From NCBI RefSeq assembly GCF_003425685.1, contig NZ_QJKM01000008.1, forward strand, positions 1 to 64,000: a stretch of DNA of 64,000 nt, in the 5' to 3' direction. The translations under genes were made by a program, and so were the position numbers. The notes under the pieces are model-generated. The model had not been told where the DNA came from, ran no database searches, and was given only the letters and a program-made list of their open reading frames with translations. Below, in pieces: positions 34,369 through 43,979 of the stretch. This DNA is from Rhizobium terrae. GTDB taxonomy: Bacteria; Pseudomonadota; Alphaproteobacteria; Rhizobiales; Rhizobiaceae. How positions within the stretch are numbered: the first letter of the stretch is position 1; each line of letters begins with the position of its first letter.

Positions 34369-36981
34369 TCACTTAACCTGTGGCACTTCAACGAGGCAAC
34401 GCTTGAGGATGAGTGGTAAGATGCCACCGGCGCGTAAGATCTCGACCTCGGCATTTGTTTCGATCGCCGCAGAAGCATTGAAAGTCATGGATGAGCCGCT
34501 GGTGCGCTTCACGGTCACCGGTACATCACAGCGTGGAGACACCATGTCGGGATTGGCGTGAATGGTGAGGAAATCGCCCGAACGGAGTTCGAGCATCGGT
34601 TGCTTCAGGTCGGGTGGAAAGCGCAGCGGGAGGATGCCCATGCCGATTAGATTCCAGCGGTGGATGCGCTCAAAGCTTGACGCAAGGACGGCACGGACGC
34701 CGAGAAGCGCCACGCCCTTTGCCGCCCAGTCGCGGGACGAGCCCATCCCGTAGCGGTCTCCCGCCACAAGCACGACGGATTTTCTTTCCGCCTTGTAACG
34801 CTGCGCCGCGTCCCAGAGTGGCAGCACTTCTCCCGAACCCACATGCACCGTGAAGCCCGGCGCGATGTCGGAGGCCAGAAGGTTGTGCACGGTCTTGTTG
34901 GTGAACAAGCCGCGGATCATGACTTCCCAGTTTCCGCGTCGGGACGAAAAAACGTTGAGGTCGGCCGGGTTTTCCCCACGCTCGACGAGATGTCGCCCGG
35001 CCGCGCCCTTTGTGGAGATCGCACCGGCAGGCGATATATGGTCGGTGGTGATGTCGTCGCCGAGAACCAGGATCGGGTGAGCCTCATAGGTGCCGAGCTG
35101 GGTTCCGTCGCCGAAGCTCGCAAAGGGTGGTCGCCGGACATAGGTGGAGTTTTCATCCCAGGGGAACAGAGTGGTCGTTGGCGCGGGAAGGCCTTTCCAT
35201 ACTCTGTTCATTTCCGTCGCCTCGTAGGCGGACGCGAAATCGCCAACATCGGACGCAGCCAGAAGGGCTGCCTCGATCTCGGATGCGCTGGGCCAGAGCA
35301 TGGCCAGCGTCACCGGCGTGCCGTTGGCAGAAATGCCGATCGGGTCGCGGAGGATGTCGATTTCGACGGTTCCGGCGAGCGCGAAGGCAACGACCATCGG
35401 CGGCGAGGCGAGGAAGCCGGCCTCCAGCAGCGGATGTACCCGACCCGGAAAGTTCCGGTTGCCGGACAGAACGGCGACCGGCAGTATTCCGCGGTCAGCC
35501 ATTGCGTCCACAATCGGCTCGGTCAAAGGTCCGGAATTGCCTATACAGGTCGTGCAGCCGTATCCGACGACGCCGAAGCCGGCGGCTTCCAAATCGCTGA
35601 GCAGGCCGGCGCGGGTGAGATAACGTTCGGCAGTCGGTGAACCGGGAGCAAGAGATGTCTTCACCCAGTGCGGCGGTCGCAGGCCGTACGCGCGGGCCTT
35701 GCGCGCGAGAAGACCGGCGGCCACGAGAAGTCGCGGGCTGGAGGTGTTCGTACAGCTGGTGATCGCGGCGATCGCCACGGCGCCGTCATTGGGTTTGCCC
35801 TCGACTGCGGCATTGTCCGGAAACGACTTCATCTCGCCAATCGCCGCGCGAGTCTCGCCGACTGCGATCCTGTCCTGCGGCCGGCGTGGACCGGCAAGAC
35901 TGGGCTCGACGCCGCTGAGATCTAGGCCGAACGTCGAAGTGTAACGAGGGTCCACATCGGGATCGAACCAGATGCCGACCTGTTTCGCATAACATTCGGT
36001 GAACCGGACGTGATCCTCGCGGCGGCCGGTTTTCATGAGATAGTCGATCGACTGGTGATCTATCGGAAAATAGCCGCTGTTGGCGCCGAACTCGGGCGTC
36101 ATGTTGGCTATGACGGCGCGGTCGCCGGCCGCCAGGCTCGATACGCCTGGTCCGTAGAATTCAACGAACGTGTCCTGAAGGTCGATCTGGCGCAGCAGAT
36201 GCGTCACGACAAGTGCGAGGTCCGTGGCAAGAACCCCTTCCTTCAGCGCTCCCGTCAGGCGGACGCCGACCACGTCGGGCACGCGCAACGTAACTGGCAT
36301 GCCGAAAAACACGCTCTCCGCTTCAAGCCCGCCCACACCCCAGGCCAGCACTCCGATCCCGTTGATCATCGGCGTGTGGCTGTCGGTGCCGATCAACGTA
36401 TCCGGTACAGCCCAAAGCTGGTCGCCTTGCCGGTGCTGTGTCGCGATCGTCGCGAGCCGTTCAAGATTGAGCGTATGCATGATGCCGGTTCCGGGCGGAT
36501 AGACCCGGAAACCGGTCAGTGTATTCGTCGCCCATTTCATGAAGCTGTAACGCTCGGCATTGCGCTCATATTCCCGCCTCATATTGAATTTGGGGGCAGA
36601 CGGCGTGCCAAAAGCATCGACCGCGACGGAGTGATCGGTGGAAACGTCTACCGGCACGACCGGATTGAGCCGCGCGGGATCGCCTCCGGCCTCCGCCAAT
36701 GCCGAGCGCATGCCGGCAATGTCGACAAGGGCCGGGCCGCAAGTCGTGTCGTGCATCAGGACCCGGTTCGGCAGGAAGGGGATTTCGACGTCGCTCCGGC
36801 CTGTCTTCAGCCAATCGATCATGGCTGCCTTGGCGCGGTGCCCATCGTCGCCGGCGGTCCTTAGAACATTCTCCAGCAATATCCTATGGATATACGGCAT
36901 GCGCGTGAGATCGGCGCCGACTGCAGCAGGCAAATCGATCAGGTCATAAGTTACGCCATTGATCCCGATTTTCGTTCGCAT
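34369..36981 (-). CDS. acnA: Aconitate hydratase A
   Basis: An 870-residue aconitase of the AcnA/IRP type, which interconverts citrate, cis-aconitate and isocitrate through a [4Fe-4S] cluster. The cluster ligands are C410 (SCTNTS), C476 and C479 (GCTTCIGNSG), with the spacing of known AcnA proteins. IGTDSHTPMINGIGVLAWGV and the swivel-domain GDRYGMGSSRDWAAKG segment are present. It is slightly shorter than housekeeping rhizobial AcnA (about 896) and is the last gene of a catabolic operon, 11 bases after the aminotransferase. So it is probably a specialised paralogue that handles a tricarboxylate released by the pathway, possibly citrate or an analogue. Housekeeping function cannot be excluded. 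Confidence 0.9.
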   Translation of the reverse strand: MRTKIGINGVTYDLIDLPAAVGADLTRMPYIHRILLENVLRTAGDDGHRAKAAMIDWLKTGRSDVEIPFLPNRVLMHDTTCGPALVDIAGMRSALAEAGGDPARLNPVVPVDVSTDHSVAVDAFGTPSAPKFNMRREYERNAERYSFMKWATNTLTGFRVYPPGTGIMHTLNLERLATIATQHRQGDQLWAVPDTLIGTDSHTPMINGIGVLAWGVGGLEAESVFFGMPVTLRVPDVVGVRLTGALKEGVLATDLALVVTHLLRQIDLQDTFVEFYGPGVSSLAAGDRAVIANMTPEFGANSGYFPIDHQSIDYLMKTGRREDHVRFTECYAKQVGIWFDPDVDPRYTSTFGLDLSGVEPSLAGPRRPQDRIAVGETRAAIGEMKSFPDNAAVEGKPNDGAVAIAAITSCTNTSSPRLLVAAGLLARKARAYGLRPPHWVKTSLAPGSPTAERYLTRAGLLSDLEAAGFGVVGYGCTTCIGNSGPLTEPIVDAMADRGILPVAVLSGNRNFPGRVHPLLEAGFLASPPMVVAFALAGTVEIDILRDPIGISANGTPVTLAMLWPSASEIEAALLAASDVGDFASAYEATEMNRVWKGLPAPTTTLFPWDENSTYVRRPPFASFGDGTQLGTYEAHPILVLGDDITTDHISPAGAISTKGAAGRHLVERGENPADLNVFSSRRGNWEVMIRGLFTNKTVHNLLASDIAPGFTVHVGSGEVLPLWDAAQRYKAERKSVVLVAGDRYGMGSSRDWAAKGVALLGVRAVLASSFERIHRWNLIGMGILPLRFPPDLKQPMLELRSGDFLTIHANPDMVSPRCDVPVTVKRTSGSSMTFNASAAIETNAEVEILRAGGILPLILKRCLVEVPQVK

Positions 36982-36992
36982 GCCGGTTCACG

Positions 36993-38312
36993 TTACAGCG
37001 TTTTCAACCCATCGGCGATCATCGAGAACAACATCTCGATTTCCATCTCCGAAATGACAAGTGGAGGGGAGAGAACGATCGTATTCGCCACCGGGCGGAT
37101 CAAGACACCCCGCGCGAAGCAGAAGTCGTAGACCTTCCTGACGATCGCCTTTCCGCTGGCAACATCTTCGCCGAGTTCGATGCCGGCAAGCAGGCCGAGA
37201 TTGCGGATATCGACAACGCCCGGCAGGCCCTTGAGCGCATGGGCACACTCCTGCCAGACCGGCTCCACCGCTGCCGCATGGTCGAAAATCCCCTCGCTGA
37301 TATAAACATCGAGCGTTGCCAGCGCCGCCGCGGCGGCCAGCGGATGGCCGGAATAGGTGTAGCCGTGCGAAAACTCGACCGCTCCCTGCGCCGCACCGTC
37401 CATCAATGCAGTGTGGATCCCGTTGGAGGTGATTACTCCGCCCATCGGCACCGCGCCGTTGGTCATGCCCTTGGCGATGGCGATGAGGTCGGGTGTTATG
37501 GCAAAACGATCCGCCGCGAAAGGTCGCCCGAGGCGGCCGAAGCCGGTCACCACTTCATCGAAGATCAGCAGAATGCCGTGGCGGGTGCAGATGTCGCGCA
37601 GCTTTTCGAGATAACCGACCGGCGGGATCAGCACGCCCGTCGAACCGGCGATCGGCTCAACGATCACGGCCGCTACCGTCGAGGGATCGTAGGTCTGCAG
37701 CATCTGCTCGAGCGCGTCGGCGATTTCGGCGCCATGAGCCGGCTGGCCCTGGGCGAAGGCATTGCGGGTGAGATCATGCGTATGCGGCATATGGGCCACG
37801 CCCGGCAAAAACATGCCGAACTGCTTCTTGTGCGGCCCCATGCCCGCGGCGGAGAGGCCGCCGAAACCGACGCCGTGATAACCGCGCTGGCGGCCTATGA
37901 TGCGTTGCCGCTGCCCTTCACCGCGCGCATGGTGATAGGCGAGCGCCAGTTTCAGCGCCGTATCGGTCGCTTCCGATCCGGAATTGGTGAAGAAGACATG
38001 ATCGAGACCTTTCGGCGCGACGGAGGTCAGGCGATTGGCATATTCGAAGGCCAGCGGATGGCCGAGCCCGAAGGATGAAGCGAAATCGAGCTGTGCTGCC
38101 TGTTTCCGGATCGCCTCGACGATCTTCGGATGTCCGTGACCGGCGTTGACGCACCAGAGGCCGGCAATTCCGTCCAGCAGCCTGTGCCCGTCGCTCATTT
38201 CGTAATACATGCCGGATGCGCCGGTGACGATCTGGGGCTTCTTCTTGAAATCCCGGTTCACCGTAAAAGGCATCCAGTAGGATTCGAGCGAATTGGCATT
38301 GATCTGCTGCAT
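36993..38312 (-). CDS. Class III PLP-dependent aminotransferase (omega-amino acid type)
   Basis: A 439-residue class III aminotransferase. The pyridoxal-phosphate lysine is K281 in IAIAKGMTNG. The DEVVTGFGRLGRPF segment holds the cofactor-binding aspartate, and GSEATDTALKLA binds the phosphate. The start MQQINANSLESYWMPFTVNR resembles beta-alanine/omega-amino acid:pyruvate aminotransferases, which act on terminal amino groups of amines or omega-amino acids. It lies 23 bases after the SGNH hydrolase gene and 11 before aconitase. The substrate is probably an amine freed by the acylase or hydrolase encoded in the same operon. Confidence 0.88.
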   Translation of the reverse strand: MQQINANSLESYWMPFTVNRDFKKKPQIVTGASGMYYEMSDGHRLLDGIAGLWCVNAGHGHPKIVEAIRKQAAQLDFASSFGLGHPLAFEYANRLTSVAPKGLDHVFFTNSGSEATDTALKLALAYHHARGEGQRQRIIGRQRGYHGVGFGGLSAAGMGPHKKQFGMFLPGVAHMPHTHDLTRNAFAQGQPAHGAEIADALEQMLQTYDPSTVAAVIVEPIAGSTGVLIPPVGYLEKLRDICTRHGILLIFDEVVTGFGRLGRPFAADRFAITPDLIAIAKGMTNGAVPMGGVITSNGIHTALMDGAAQGAVEFSHGYTYSGHPLAAAAALATLDVYISEGIFDHAAAVEPVWQECAHALKGLPGVVDIRNLGLLAGIELGEDVASGKAIVRKVYDFCFARGVLIRPVANTIVLSPPLVISEMEIEMLFSMIADGLKTL

Positions 38313-38335
38313 GGGCTTGGGCCTTTATATTGCGA

Positions 38336-38965
38336 TCACAAGCGATCGGTCTCTTTCAGGAATTTTGCGATCGTGGCGCCGATGGCGCGCGTGTTTTCCG
38401 CATTGAGATGTACGCCGTGGATCGGTGAGGCTTCCGCGACGGTCGCCGCATCGAAGAAGAGGCATCCCCGGCGGTCGGCTATCGCCTTGTAGAAAGGGGC
38501 GAGCTTCAGAGATTCCTCGATGTCCCGCCTGTTGGTGAGCACTTTCGGCAGCGCAGGATTGCGGAAGTGTGGCGGGCTGATGATCATCGCCCCGGGTGCG
38601 GCGTGCGCTTCGCAATAGGAGAAGCCTGCGACGATTTCCAAAATCTTCTCAATACCCTCTGCCGAACCCGCCGCCTTGCCGCAAATATGCCCCTTTAGCT
38701 CGTTGGTGCCGAGCATGACGATCACCAGATCGAGCGGATCATGGCTGCCCAGCAGAATGGGCAGAACCCTCGATCCGTTCCGGTCGACCTCCGCCAACGG
38801 ATCGTCGAACGCTGTCGTCCGGCCGGGCAGGCCTTCGGCGATGACGCGGACGCCGCTCAAAGCCGCCTCGACCACACTTGTCCAGCGGTCTTCGAACGGG
38901 TGTCTGCCGCCGCCCGGACTTGCACCCCAGGTCAGGCTGTCACCGAATGCTAGGATCTGTTTCAT
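38336..38965 (-). CDS. SGNH/GDSL hydrolase
   Basis: A 209-residue SGNH hydrolase close to arylesterase/TesA-like enzymes. The nucleophile is S10 in block I (FGDSLTWG). Block III reads MLGTNELKG, with the oxyanion asparagine. Block V reads GVHLNAEN, with the catalytic histidine, although the aspartate usually three residues earlier is not obvious (SPIHGVH). There is no signal peptide, so it acts in the cytoplasm on an imported ester or acyl compound. It follows the double ATPase gene by 33 bases in the same operon. Confidence 0.85.
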   Translation of the reverse strand: MKQILAFGDSLTWGASPGGGRHPFEDRWTSVVEAALSGVRVIAEGLPGRTTAFDDPLAEVDRNGSRVLPILLGSHDPLDLVIVMLGTNELKGHICGKAAGSAEGIEKILEIVAGFSYCEAHAAPGAMIISPPHFRNPALPKVLTNRRDIEESLKLAPFYKAIADRRGCLFFDAATVAEASPIHGVHLNAENTRAIGATIAKFLKETDRL

Positions 38966-38998
38966 ATCTCTGTCGCCGTTCCTTGGTGCCTGCGGTGG

Positions 38999-40606
38999 TT
39001 ACGCCGCTATGCCCAAGGTTGGTGTCGCTGCAAGCAGCGCCTGCGTGTAGTCATGCCGCGGATGGTCGAGAACCTCGCCGGTGCTGCCTTCCTCGACGAT
39101 CAGGCCCTGCTGCATGACGACGATCCGGTCGGCGACGCGGGAAACGGCGCCGAGATCGTGCGAGATGAACAGGCAGGCAAAGCCGTGGTTCTCCTGCAGT
39201 TTGCGAAAGAGATCGAGAACCTGTTTCTGGATTGTCATGTCGAGCGCCGAGACCGGCTCATCGGCGACGACGAAAGCAGGATTGCGGATCACCGCGCGGG
39301 CAATCGCCACACGCTGTCTCTGGCCGCCGGAGAGCGCATGGGAGAAACGGTCGCCGAGTCCGGCAAGACCCACCTCATGAAGCATGGCGCTCACCCGCTC
39401 CACCTTCTCCGCCCGGCTGAGTTTCGGGCCATGTGCCAGCGGTTCACCGACGATATCGGAGATTTTCTGGCGTGGATCGAGGGAGGAATAGGGGTCTTGG
39501 AAGACGAACTGGCACTGCAGGCGATACTCGCGAACTGCAGCGCGATCGGCCTGTGCCATTGATCGGCCGCGGAAGGATACGTCTCCTGAGGAAAGCGGCA
39601 GCAGCCCGAGCATCGCCCGCCCGAGCGTCGTCTTGCCGGAACCGGAGCCGCCAACCACAGCTACGACCTCGCCGGGGCGGACGCCGAGCGAGACGCCGCG
39701 CACCGCAAGCTTCTTTTCCGCCATACTGAACATGTTGCCGGCGCCGGAAAAAGTGACCTCGACATTGCGTGCCTCGATCAGCGGGGCGGCATCGGTAAGC
39801 GGCTTGCGGCCGAAATCGCGCTTCGGCAATGCGTCGATCAGCGTGCGAGTGTACTGCTCCTTTGGGTGGTGGAGCACTTCCTTCACCGGCCCCGTCTCGA
39901 TCAGCTTGCCGCGCTCCAGAACGATGACTTTTTTGGCATATTGTGCGACGAGACCGAGATTGTGGGTGATCAACAGGACCGCCGTGCCGAAGGTGCGTGT
40001 CAAATCCACCATCACCTCCAGGACTTCCCGCTGGGTCAGCGTATCGAGCGCCGTCGTCGGCTCGTCGGCGATTAACAGCTTCGGGCGAAGCAGCATGACT
40101 GAGGCGAGCATGATGCGCTGGCGCATGCCGCCGGAGAACTGGTGCGGAAAGGCCGAAAGGCAGGCGGTCGGGTTCGGGATTTTCACCCGTTCCAGCATTT
40201 CCGTCGCGCGGGCAAGCGCCTCCTCCACCGCGAGCTTTTCATGCAGCCGCAGGCCTTCGACAAGCTGGGCACCGATCGTCATCGCCGGATTGAGCGACAC
40301 CATCGGTTCCTGAAAGACCATGCCGATCTTGGCGCCGCGAACCTGCCGCACCTCGGCATCCGACATTTTGAGGACATCGCGGTTTTCGAACAGAATCTCG
40401 CCGGCAACCGGCCGGATGGCCTTTGGAAGCAGCCTCATGGCGGCGCGCGCCGCGACCGTCTTCCCGCTGCCGCTTTCGCCGACCAACGCCACGATGCTGC
40501 CGGCCTCGACCTCGAAGGAGGCGTCATGCAGGACCGGATGGCCGTTGGAGGTCTCTATGCGCAGATTGCGGACGCTGAGCAGCGGGTTGGGCGTTTCGGT
40601 ATTCAT
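38999..40606 (-). CDS. Dual ATP-binding protein of second dipeptide-type importer
   Basis: A 535-residue double ABC ATPase (DppD-DppF fusion). The first half carries Walker A GESGSGKTV and LSGGMRQRIMLASV-like signature with LLIADEPTTALD. The second half carries GGSGSGKTT, LSGGQRQRVAIARAV and FVVADEPVSALD. The start at 40606 overlaps the permease stop by one base (TGATG); the longer frame to 40714 lies inside that gene. It drives the importer whose binding protein starts at 43943. Confidence 0.9.
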   Translation of the reverse strand: MNTETPNPLLSVRNLRIETSNGHPVLHDASFEVEAGSIVALVGESGSGKTVAARAAMRLLPKAIRPVAGEILFENRDVLKMSDAEVRQVRGAKIGMVFQEPMVSLNPAMTIGAQLVEGLRLHEKLAVEEALARATEMLERVKIPNPTACLSAFPHQFSGGMRQRIMLASVMLLRPKLLIADEPTTALDTLTQREVLEVMVDLTRTFGTAVLLITHNLGLVAQYAKKVIVLERGKLIETGPVKEVLHHPKEQYTRTLIDALPKRDFGRKPLTDAAPLIEARNVEVTFSGAGNMFSMAEKKLAVRGVSLGVRPGEVVAVVGGSGSGKTTLGRAMLGLLPLSSGDVSFRGRSMAQADRAAVREYRLQCQFVFQDPYSSLDPRQKISDIVGEPLAHGPKLSRAEKVERVSAMLHEVGLAGLGDRFSHALSGGQRQRVAIARAVIRNPAFVVADEPVSALDMTIQKQVLDLFRKLQENHGFACLFISHDLGAVSRVADRIVVMQQGLIVEEGSTGEVLDHPRHDYTQALLAATPTLGIAA

Positions 40607-41421
40607 CACCGTTGCTCCATTCTCGGATCGAAGCGGTCGCGCAATGCGTCGCCCAGAAGGTTGATGCCGAGCAAGGTCAGCGAGATGCAGATGCCGGGGG
40701 CGAGGCCGAGCCATGGGGCTTTTTCGATATAGGTGCGCGCGGCCGACAGCATGTTGCCCCAGGTCGGTGCCGGTGGCGGGACGCCGAGGCCGAGGAAGCT
40801 GAGACTGCTTTCCGCCAGCACCACCCAGCCGAACATCGAGGTGGCGAGCACCACGATCGGCGCCGTGCAGTTCGGCAGGATATGCTTGAACATGGTGGTG
40901 AATTCGGAATTGCCGATGACGCGCGACGCCTCGACATATTCGCGCTCGCGGGCCGACAGCACGCTGGCTCGGACGATGCGCAGCACGGAGGGCGAATAGG
41001 CGACGCCGAGTGCGAGAATGATGCCGTATTTGTTCGGACCGGAGATGACCATCAGCCCGAGCGCCAAAAGCGTGCCGGGAAAGGCGAGCAGTGCATCGCT
41101 GAAGACCATCAAGATACGGTCCACCAGTCCGCGCGTGTAACCCGCGATCAGGCCGGTGATCGTGCCGGCGGTGACGGCGAAGGCGACGGTCAGGATGGCG
41201 ACCGTCATGCTTTGCACCGCGCCGGTCATCAGGCGCGAGACGACATCACGGCCAAATTCGTCGGTGCCGAGCCAGAATTGCGCCGATGGTGGCTTCAGCT
41301 TGGAGATGAGCTTGATCGCGGCCGGATCGTAGGGGGTCCAGAACAACGCGAGCAAAGCTATGCCGCCGATGAAGATCAGCAGGAGCGAGCCGATGACGAG
41401 GTTTGCGGGCTGCCTGATCAT
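40606..41421 (-). CDS. ABC transporter permease, DppC type (second importer)
   Basis: A 271-residue permease with an N-terminal helix (LVIGSLLLIFIGGIALLALF), the DppC hallmark FWLGTDEFGRDVVSRLMTG, and an EAA-type loop around VEASRVIGNSEFTTMFKHI. The start at 41421 overlaps the DppB stop by four bases (ATGA). The reading frame remains open to 42162, but that part lies across the DppB gene and is a shadow. Confidence 0.9.
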   Translation of the reverse strand: MIRQPANLVIGSLLLIFIGGIALLALFWTPYDPAAIKLISKLKPPSAQFWLGTDEFGRDVVSRLMTGAVQSMTVAILTVAFAVTAGTITGLIAGYTRGLVDRILMVFSDALLAFPGTLLALGLMVISGPNKYGIILALGVAYSPSVLRIVRASVLSAREREYVEASRVIGNSEFTTMFKHILPNCTAPIVVLATSMFGWVVLAESSLSFLGLGVPPPAPTWGNMLSAARTYIEKAPWLGLAPGICISLTLLGINLLGDALRDRFDPRMEQR

Positions 41422-42371
41422 GACGCGGTGACCCGCGGATCGAACAACGGATAGCAGAGATCGACGATCAGATTGACGATCACGTAGATCAACGCTGTGA
41501 ACAGAAGACATCCCTGTACCACCGGATAGTCGCGAGCGAAGATAGCATCGACAAGAAGGCGCCCCAGGCCGGGCAAGGTGAAGACGGTTTCCAGCACGGC
41601 GATGCCGCCGAGCAGCCCGCCGAGCACCAGCCCGATCATCGTCCATGTCGGGGCAAAGGCATTGGGAAGCACGTGACGGAGCAGGACCTTGCGTTCCGAG
41701 AGGCCCTTGGCGCGGGCGTGCATGACATATTCCAGCCGCAGGATTTCGATGGCGCTGGCGCGCATCATGCGGGTCAGCACGCCGACCTCGATCAGCATCA
41801 GCGTCACCACTGGCAGGATTACATAGGTAATGGCGGTCCACGGCTTCTCGGTGAACGGCACGTAACCGACGACCGGCAGCCATCCGAGCTTCAGCCCGAA
41901 GGCCAGAAGCAGCATGAGGCCGAGCCAGAAACTCGGAATGGACATCAGCAGCGTCGATGCTGCGACGATCGCGATATCCACATGCTCGTTCTGCCGCCAC
42001 GCCGCGATAAGGCCTGCCGGAACAGCGATCAGCGTTGCGAGCGCTACCGCGACCAAAACGATGATGGCGCTGACCTGGAAACGGTCGAGCATCAGCGGCA
42101 GGACGGAAGCGCCGTTGGAAATCGAATGGCCGAGATCGCCCTGAAGAACATTGCCGAGCCAATAGAGAAACTGCAGCGGCACAGACTGGTCGAGGCCTAG
42201 ATTGGCCCGCAGATTGGCCAGCTCTTCCGGGCTGGCGCTATCGCCTAGGATCAGCTGGGCAGGGTCGCCGGGAATCATCCGCACCAGGAAGAACACCATG
42301 ACGGCCACGATCAAGAGTGTCGGAAGCGTCCATAACAGACGCTTCGCGACATATTTCGAAAGGGCGTGCAT
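41418..42371 (-). CDS. ABC transporter permease, DppB type (second importer)
   Basis: A 317-residue permease beginning MHALSKYVAKRLLWTLPTLL, typical of DppB/OppB, with IPGDPAQLILG after the first helix, an EAA-type loop around VMHARAKGLSERKVLLRHV, and the end LCYPLFDPRV. It starts three bases after the binding-protein stop and overlaps the DppC-type gene. Confidence 0.9.
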   Translation of the reverse strand: MHALSKYVAKRLLWTLPTLLIVAVMVFFLVRMIPGDPAQLILGDSASPEELANLRANLGLDQSVPLQFLYWLGNVLQGDLGHSISNGASVLPLMLDRFQVSAIIVLVAVALATLIAVPAGLIAAWRQNEHVDIAIVAASTLLMSIPSFWLGLMLLLAFGLKLGWLPVVGYVPFTEKPWTAITYVILPVVTLMLIEVGVLTRMMRASAIEILRLEYVMHARAKGLSERKVLLRHVLPNAFAPTWTMIGLVLGGLLGGIAVLETVFTLPGLGRLLVDAIFARDYPVVQGCLLFTALIYVIVNLIVDLCYPLFDPRVTAS

Positions 42372-42374
42372 GAA

Positions 42375-43943
42375 TTATTTCCCAGCTGCGAAGGAAACGC
42401 CCCACATACGCGGATAACCGACCGGCCAGGTCTTGTAGCCTTCCACATTGGCGCGTACCGCACCAATGCGGGTGCCGGAGTAAAGCGGAATCAGCGGCAC
42501 ATCGGCACGGATCATGCCTTCCAGCTTGTCGAACAGCGCCTGGCGCTGCTTGTCATTGCTGATAGTCGTGCTCTCGGCGATCAGTTTCAGGCCTTCCGGA
42601 TTGTCCCAGACCTTGTTCGGGCTCTTGTCTTTGTTACCGCTCACCATGTCGAAGGAGAGCGAGGGATCGAGGCGTGCGGAATAGGTGAACGACATGGCGG
42701 AATAGTTGCCGGCCGTATAGCGGTCGAGCAGCGTCGCCCAGTCGAGCGTTTCGATTTCGATATTGATGTCGGCTTCCTGCGCCATGGCCTGCACGAGAAC
42801 AGCGGCATCGAAGAGCGACGGATAGAATTTTGTCGCGAGCCACTTGATAGGCTGGCCATTGTATCCCGCTTCCGCGAGCAGCTTCCTGGCTTCCGCGAGG
42901 TCGCGCGCCGGCACATCTTTTTGCACCTTGCCGGAGTAGGGGCTCGGCACCGGAATGACGGAGAGGTTGGCCGGCGACTGGCCGTTGGTGAGCGCCTCGG
43001 CGATCTGCGGAATATCGAGCGACAGCAGCAGCGCCTTGCGGATGCGGACATCCTTGAGCAGGGGATCGCGCGTCTGGAACAGCAGGCCGGTCAGGCCCAT
43101 GCTGGCGACCTTATCCACCTTCAGCTGTTTGCTGGCGGAAAGCTCTTCGACATCGGCATTGTTGAGGTCGCTGATGACATCGATATCGCCGGAATAAAGC
43201 CCGGCCTTGGCTGCGGCATCGTCCGGAATGACCATGAAGCGCACGGTACTGACCTTCGGCGTCTTGTCGCCGACATAACCAGTGCGTTCACCGCCGGGCG
43301 AGACGTAGTTCGGGTTGGCGGCAAGCTGGACGTATTGTCCACTGCGCCATTCCTGCAGCAAAAAGGGACCGGTGCCGACCGGCTTCACCCACTTGCCCTG
43401 TGCGTCAATCGAACTCTTGTGGTAGATGCCGGTTCCGCCGCAATCGGTGCGGGCGAGCGTTGCGAGGAAGAGGGCGGTCGGCTTTTCCAGCGTGAAGATG
43501 ACGGTCGAGGAATCCGGGGCTGTCACGCTGGTCACGCTGGCGACGCCCGATCCGGTGACGTCCTTCAGGCAGCGCCATGCGGTCTTAGGATCGACGTAGC
43601 GTTGCCAGGAAGCCAGCACATCTGCGGAGGTCAGTGGCTCGCCATTGCTGAACTTAAGTCCGTCGCGCAGCTTGAATGTATAGGCCTTGCCATCGGCGGT
43701 CACATCGATCGATTTCGCCAGAAGCGGCGCGATCGAGGCATCGTCCTTGTAGCCGACGAGGCCCTCGACCATGTGCAGTACGATTGCATCGCTGTTTGCA
43801 TCGCGGTTGACGCCCGGATCGGTCGAGCGGATATCGGCATTGATGCGCACCCGCATCATCTTGTCCTGCGCCATCGCCGTGTCAGCGGTCGCGGCCAGCA
43901 GTGCCATCACTGCCGTAGTCTTCAAAAGGCTACGATATTTCAT
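42375..43943 (-). CDS. ABC substrate-binding protein, family 5 (second importer)
   Basis: A 522-residue secreted binding protein. A signal peptide is visible (KTTAVMALLAATADTAMA, cleavage near residue 25). Family 5 marks include YTFKLRDGLKFSNGEPLTSA and VRIRKALLLSLDIPQIAEAL. It follows the C45 acylase gene by 36 bases and precedes DppB by three. Its cargo is probably a peptide-like or acylated amino compound, inferred from the acylase and hydrolase encoded with it. Confidence 0.9.
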   Translation of the reverse strand: MKYRSLLKTTAVMALLAATADTAMAQDKMMRVRINADIRSTDPGVNRDANSDAIVLHMVEGLVGYKDDASIAPLLAKSIDVTADGKAYTFKLRDGLKFSNGEPLTSADVLASWQRYVDPKTAWRCLKDVTGSGVASVTSVTAPDSSTVIFTLEKPTALFLATLARTDCGGTGIYHKSSIDAQGKWVKPVGTGPFLLQEWRSGQYVQLAANPNYVSPGGERTGYVGDKTPKVSTVRFMVIPDDAAAKAGLYSGDIDVISDLNNADVEELSASKQLKVDKVASMGLTGLLFQTRDPLLKDVRIRKALLLSLDIPQIAEALTNGQSPANLSVIPVPSPYSGKVQKDVPARDLAEARKLLAEAGYNGQPIKWLATKFYPSLFDAAVLVQAMAQEADINIEIETLDWATLLDRYTAGNYSAMSFTYSARLDPSLSFDMVSGNKDKSPNKVWDNPEGLKLIAESTTISNDKQRQALFDKLEGMIRADVPLIPLYSGTRIGAVRANVEGYKTWPVGYPRMWGVSFAAGK

Positions 43944-43979
43944 GGAGACTCCCGTATTCGTTCCCTTATTGATTTTGAC

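Noticed and set aside
34369..36981. Aconitase as the housekeeping enzyme of the cell
   Set aside because: Its place at the end of a catabolic operon and its shorter length make a paralogue more likely, though sequence alone cannot exclude the housekeeping role.
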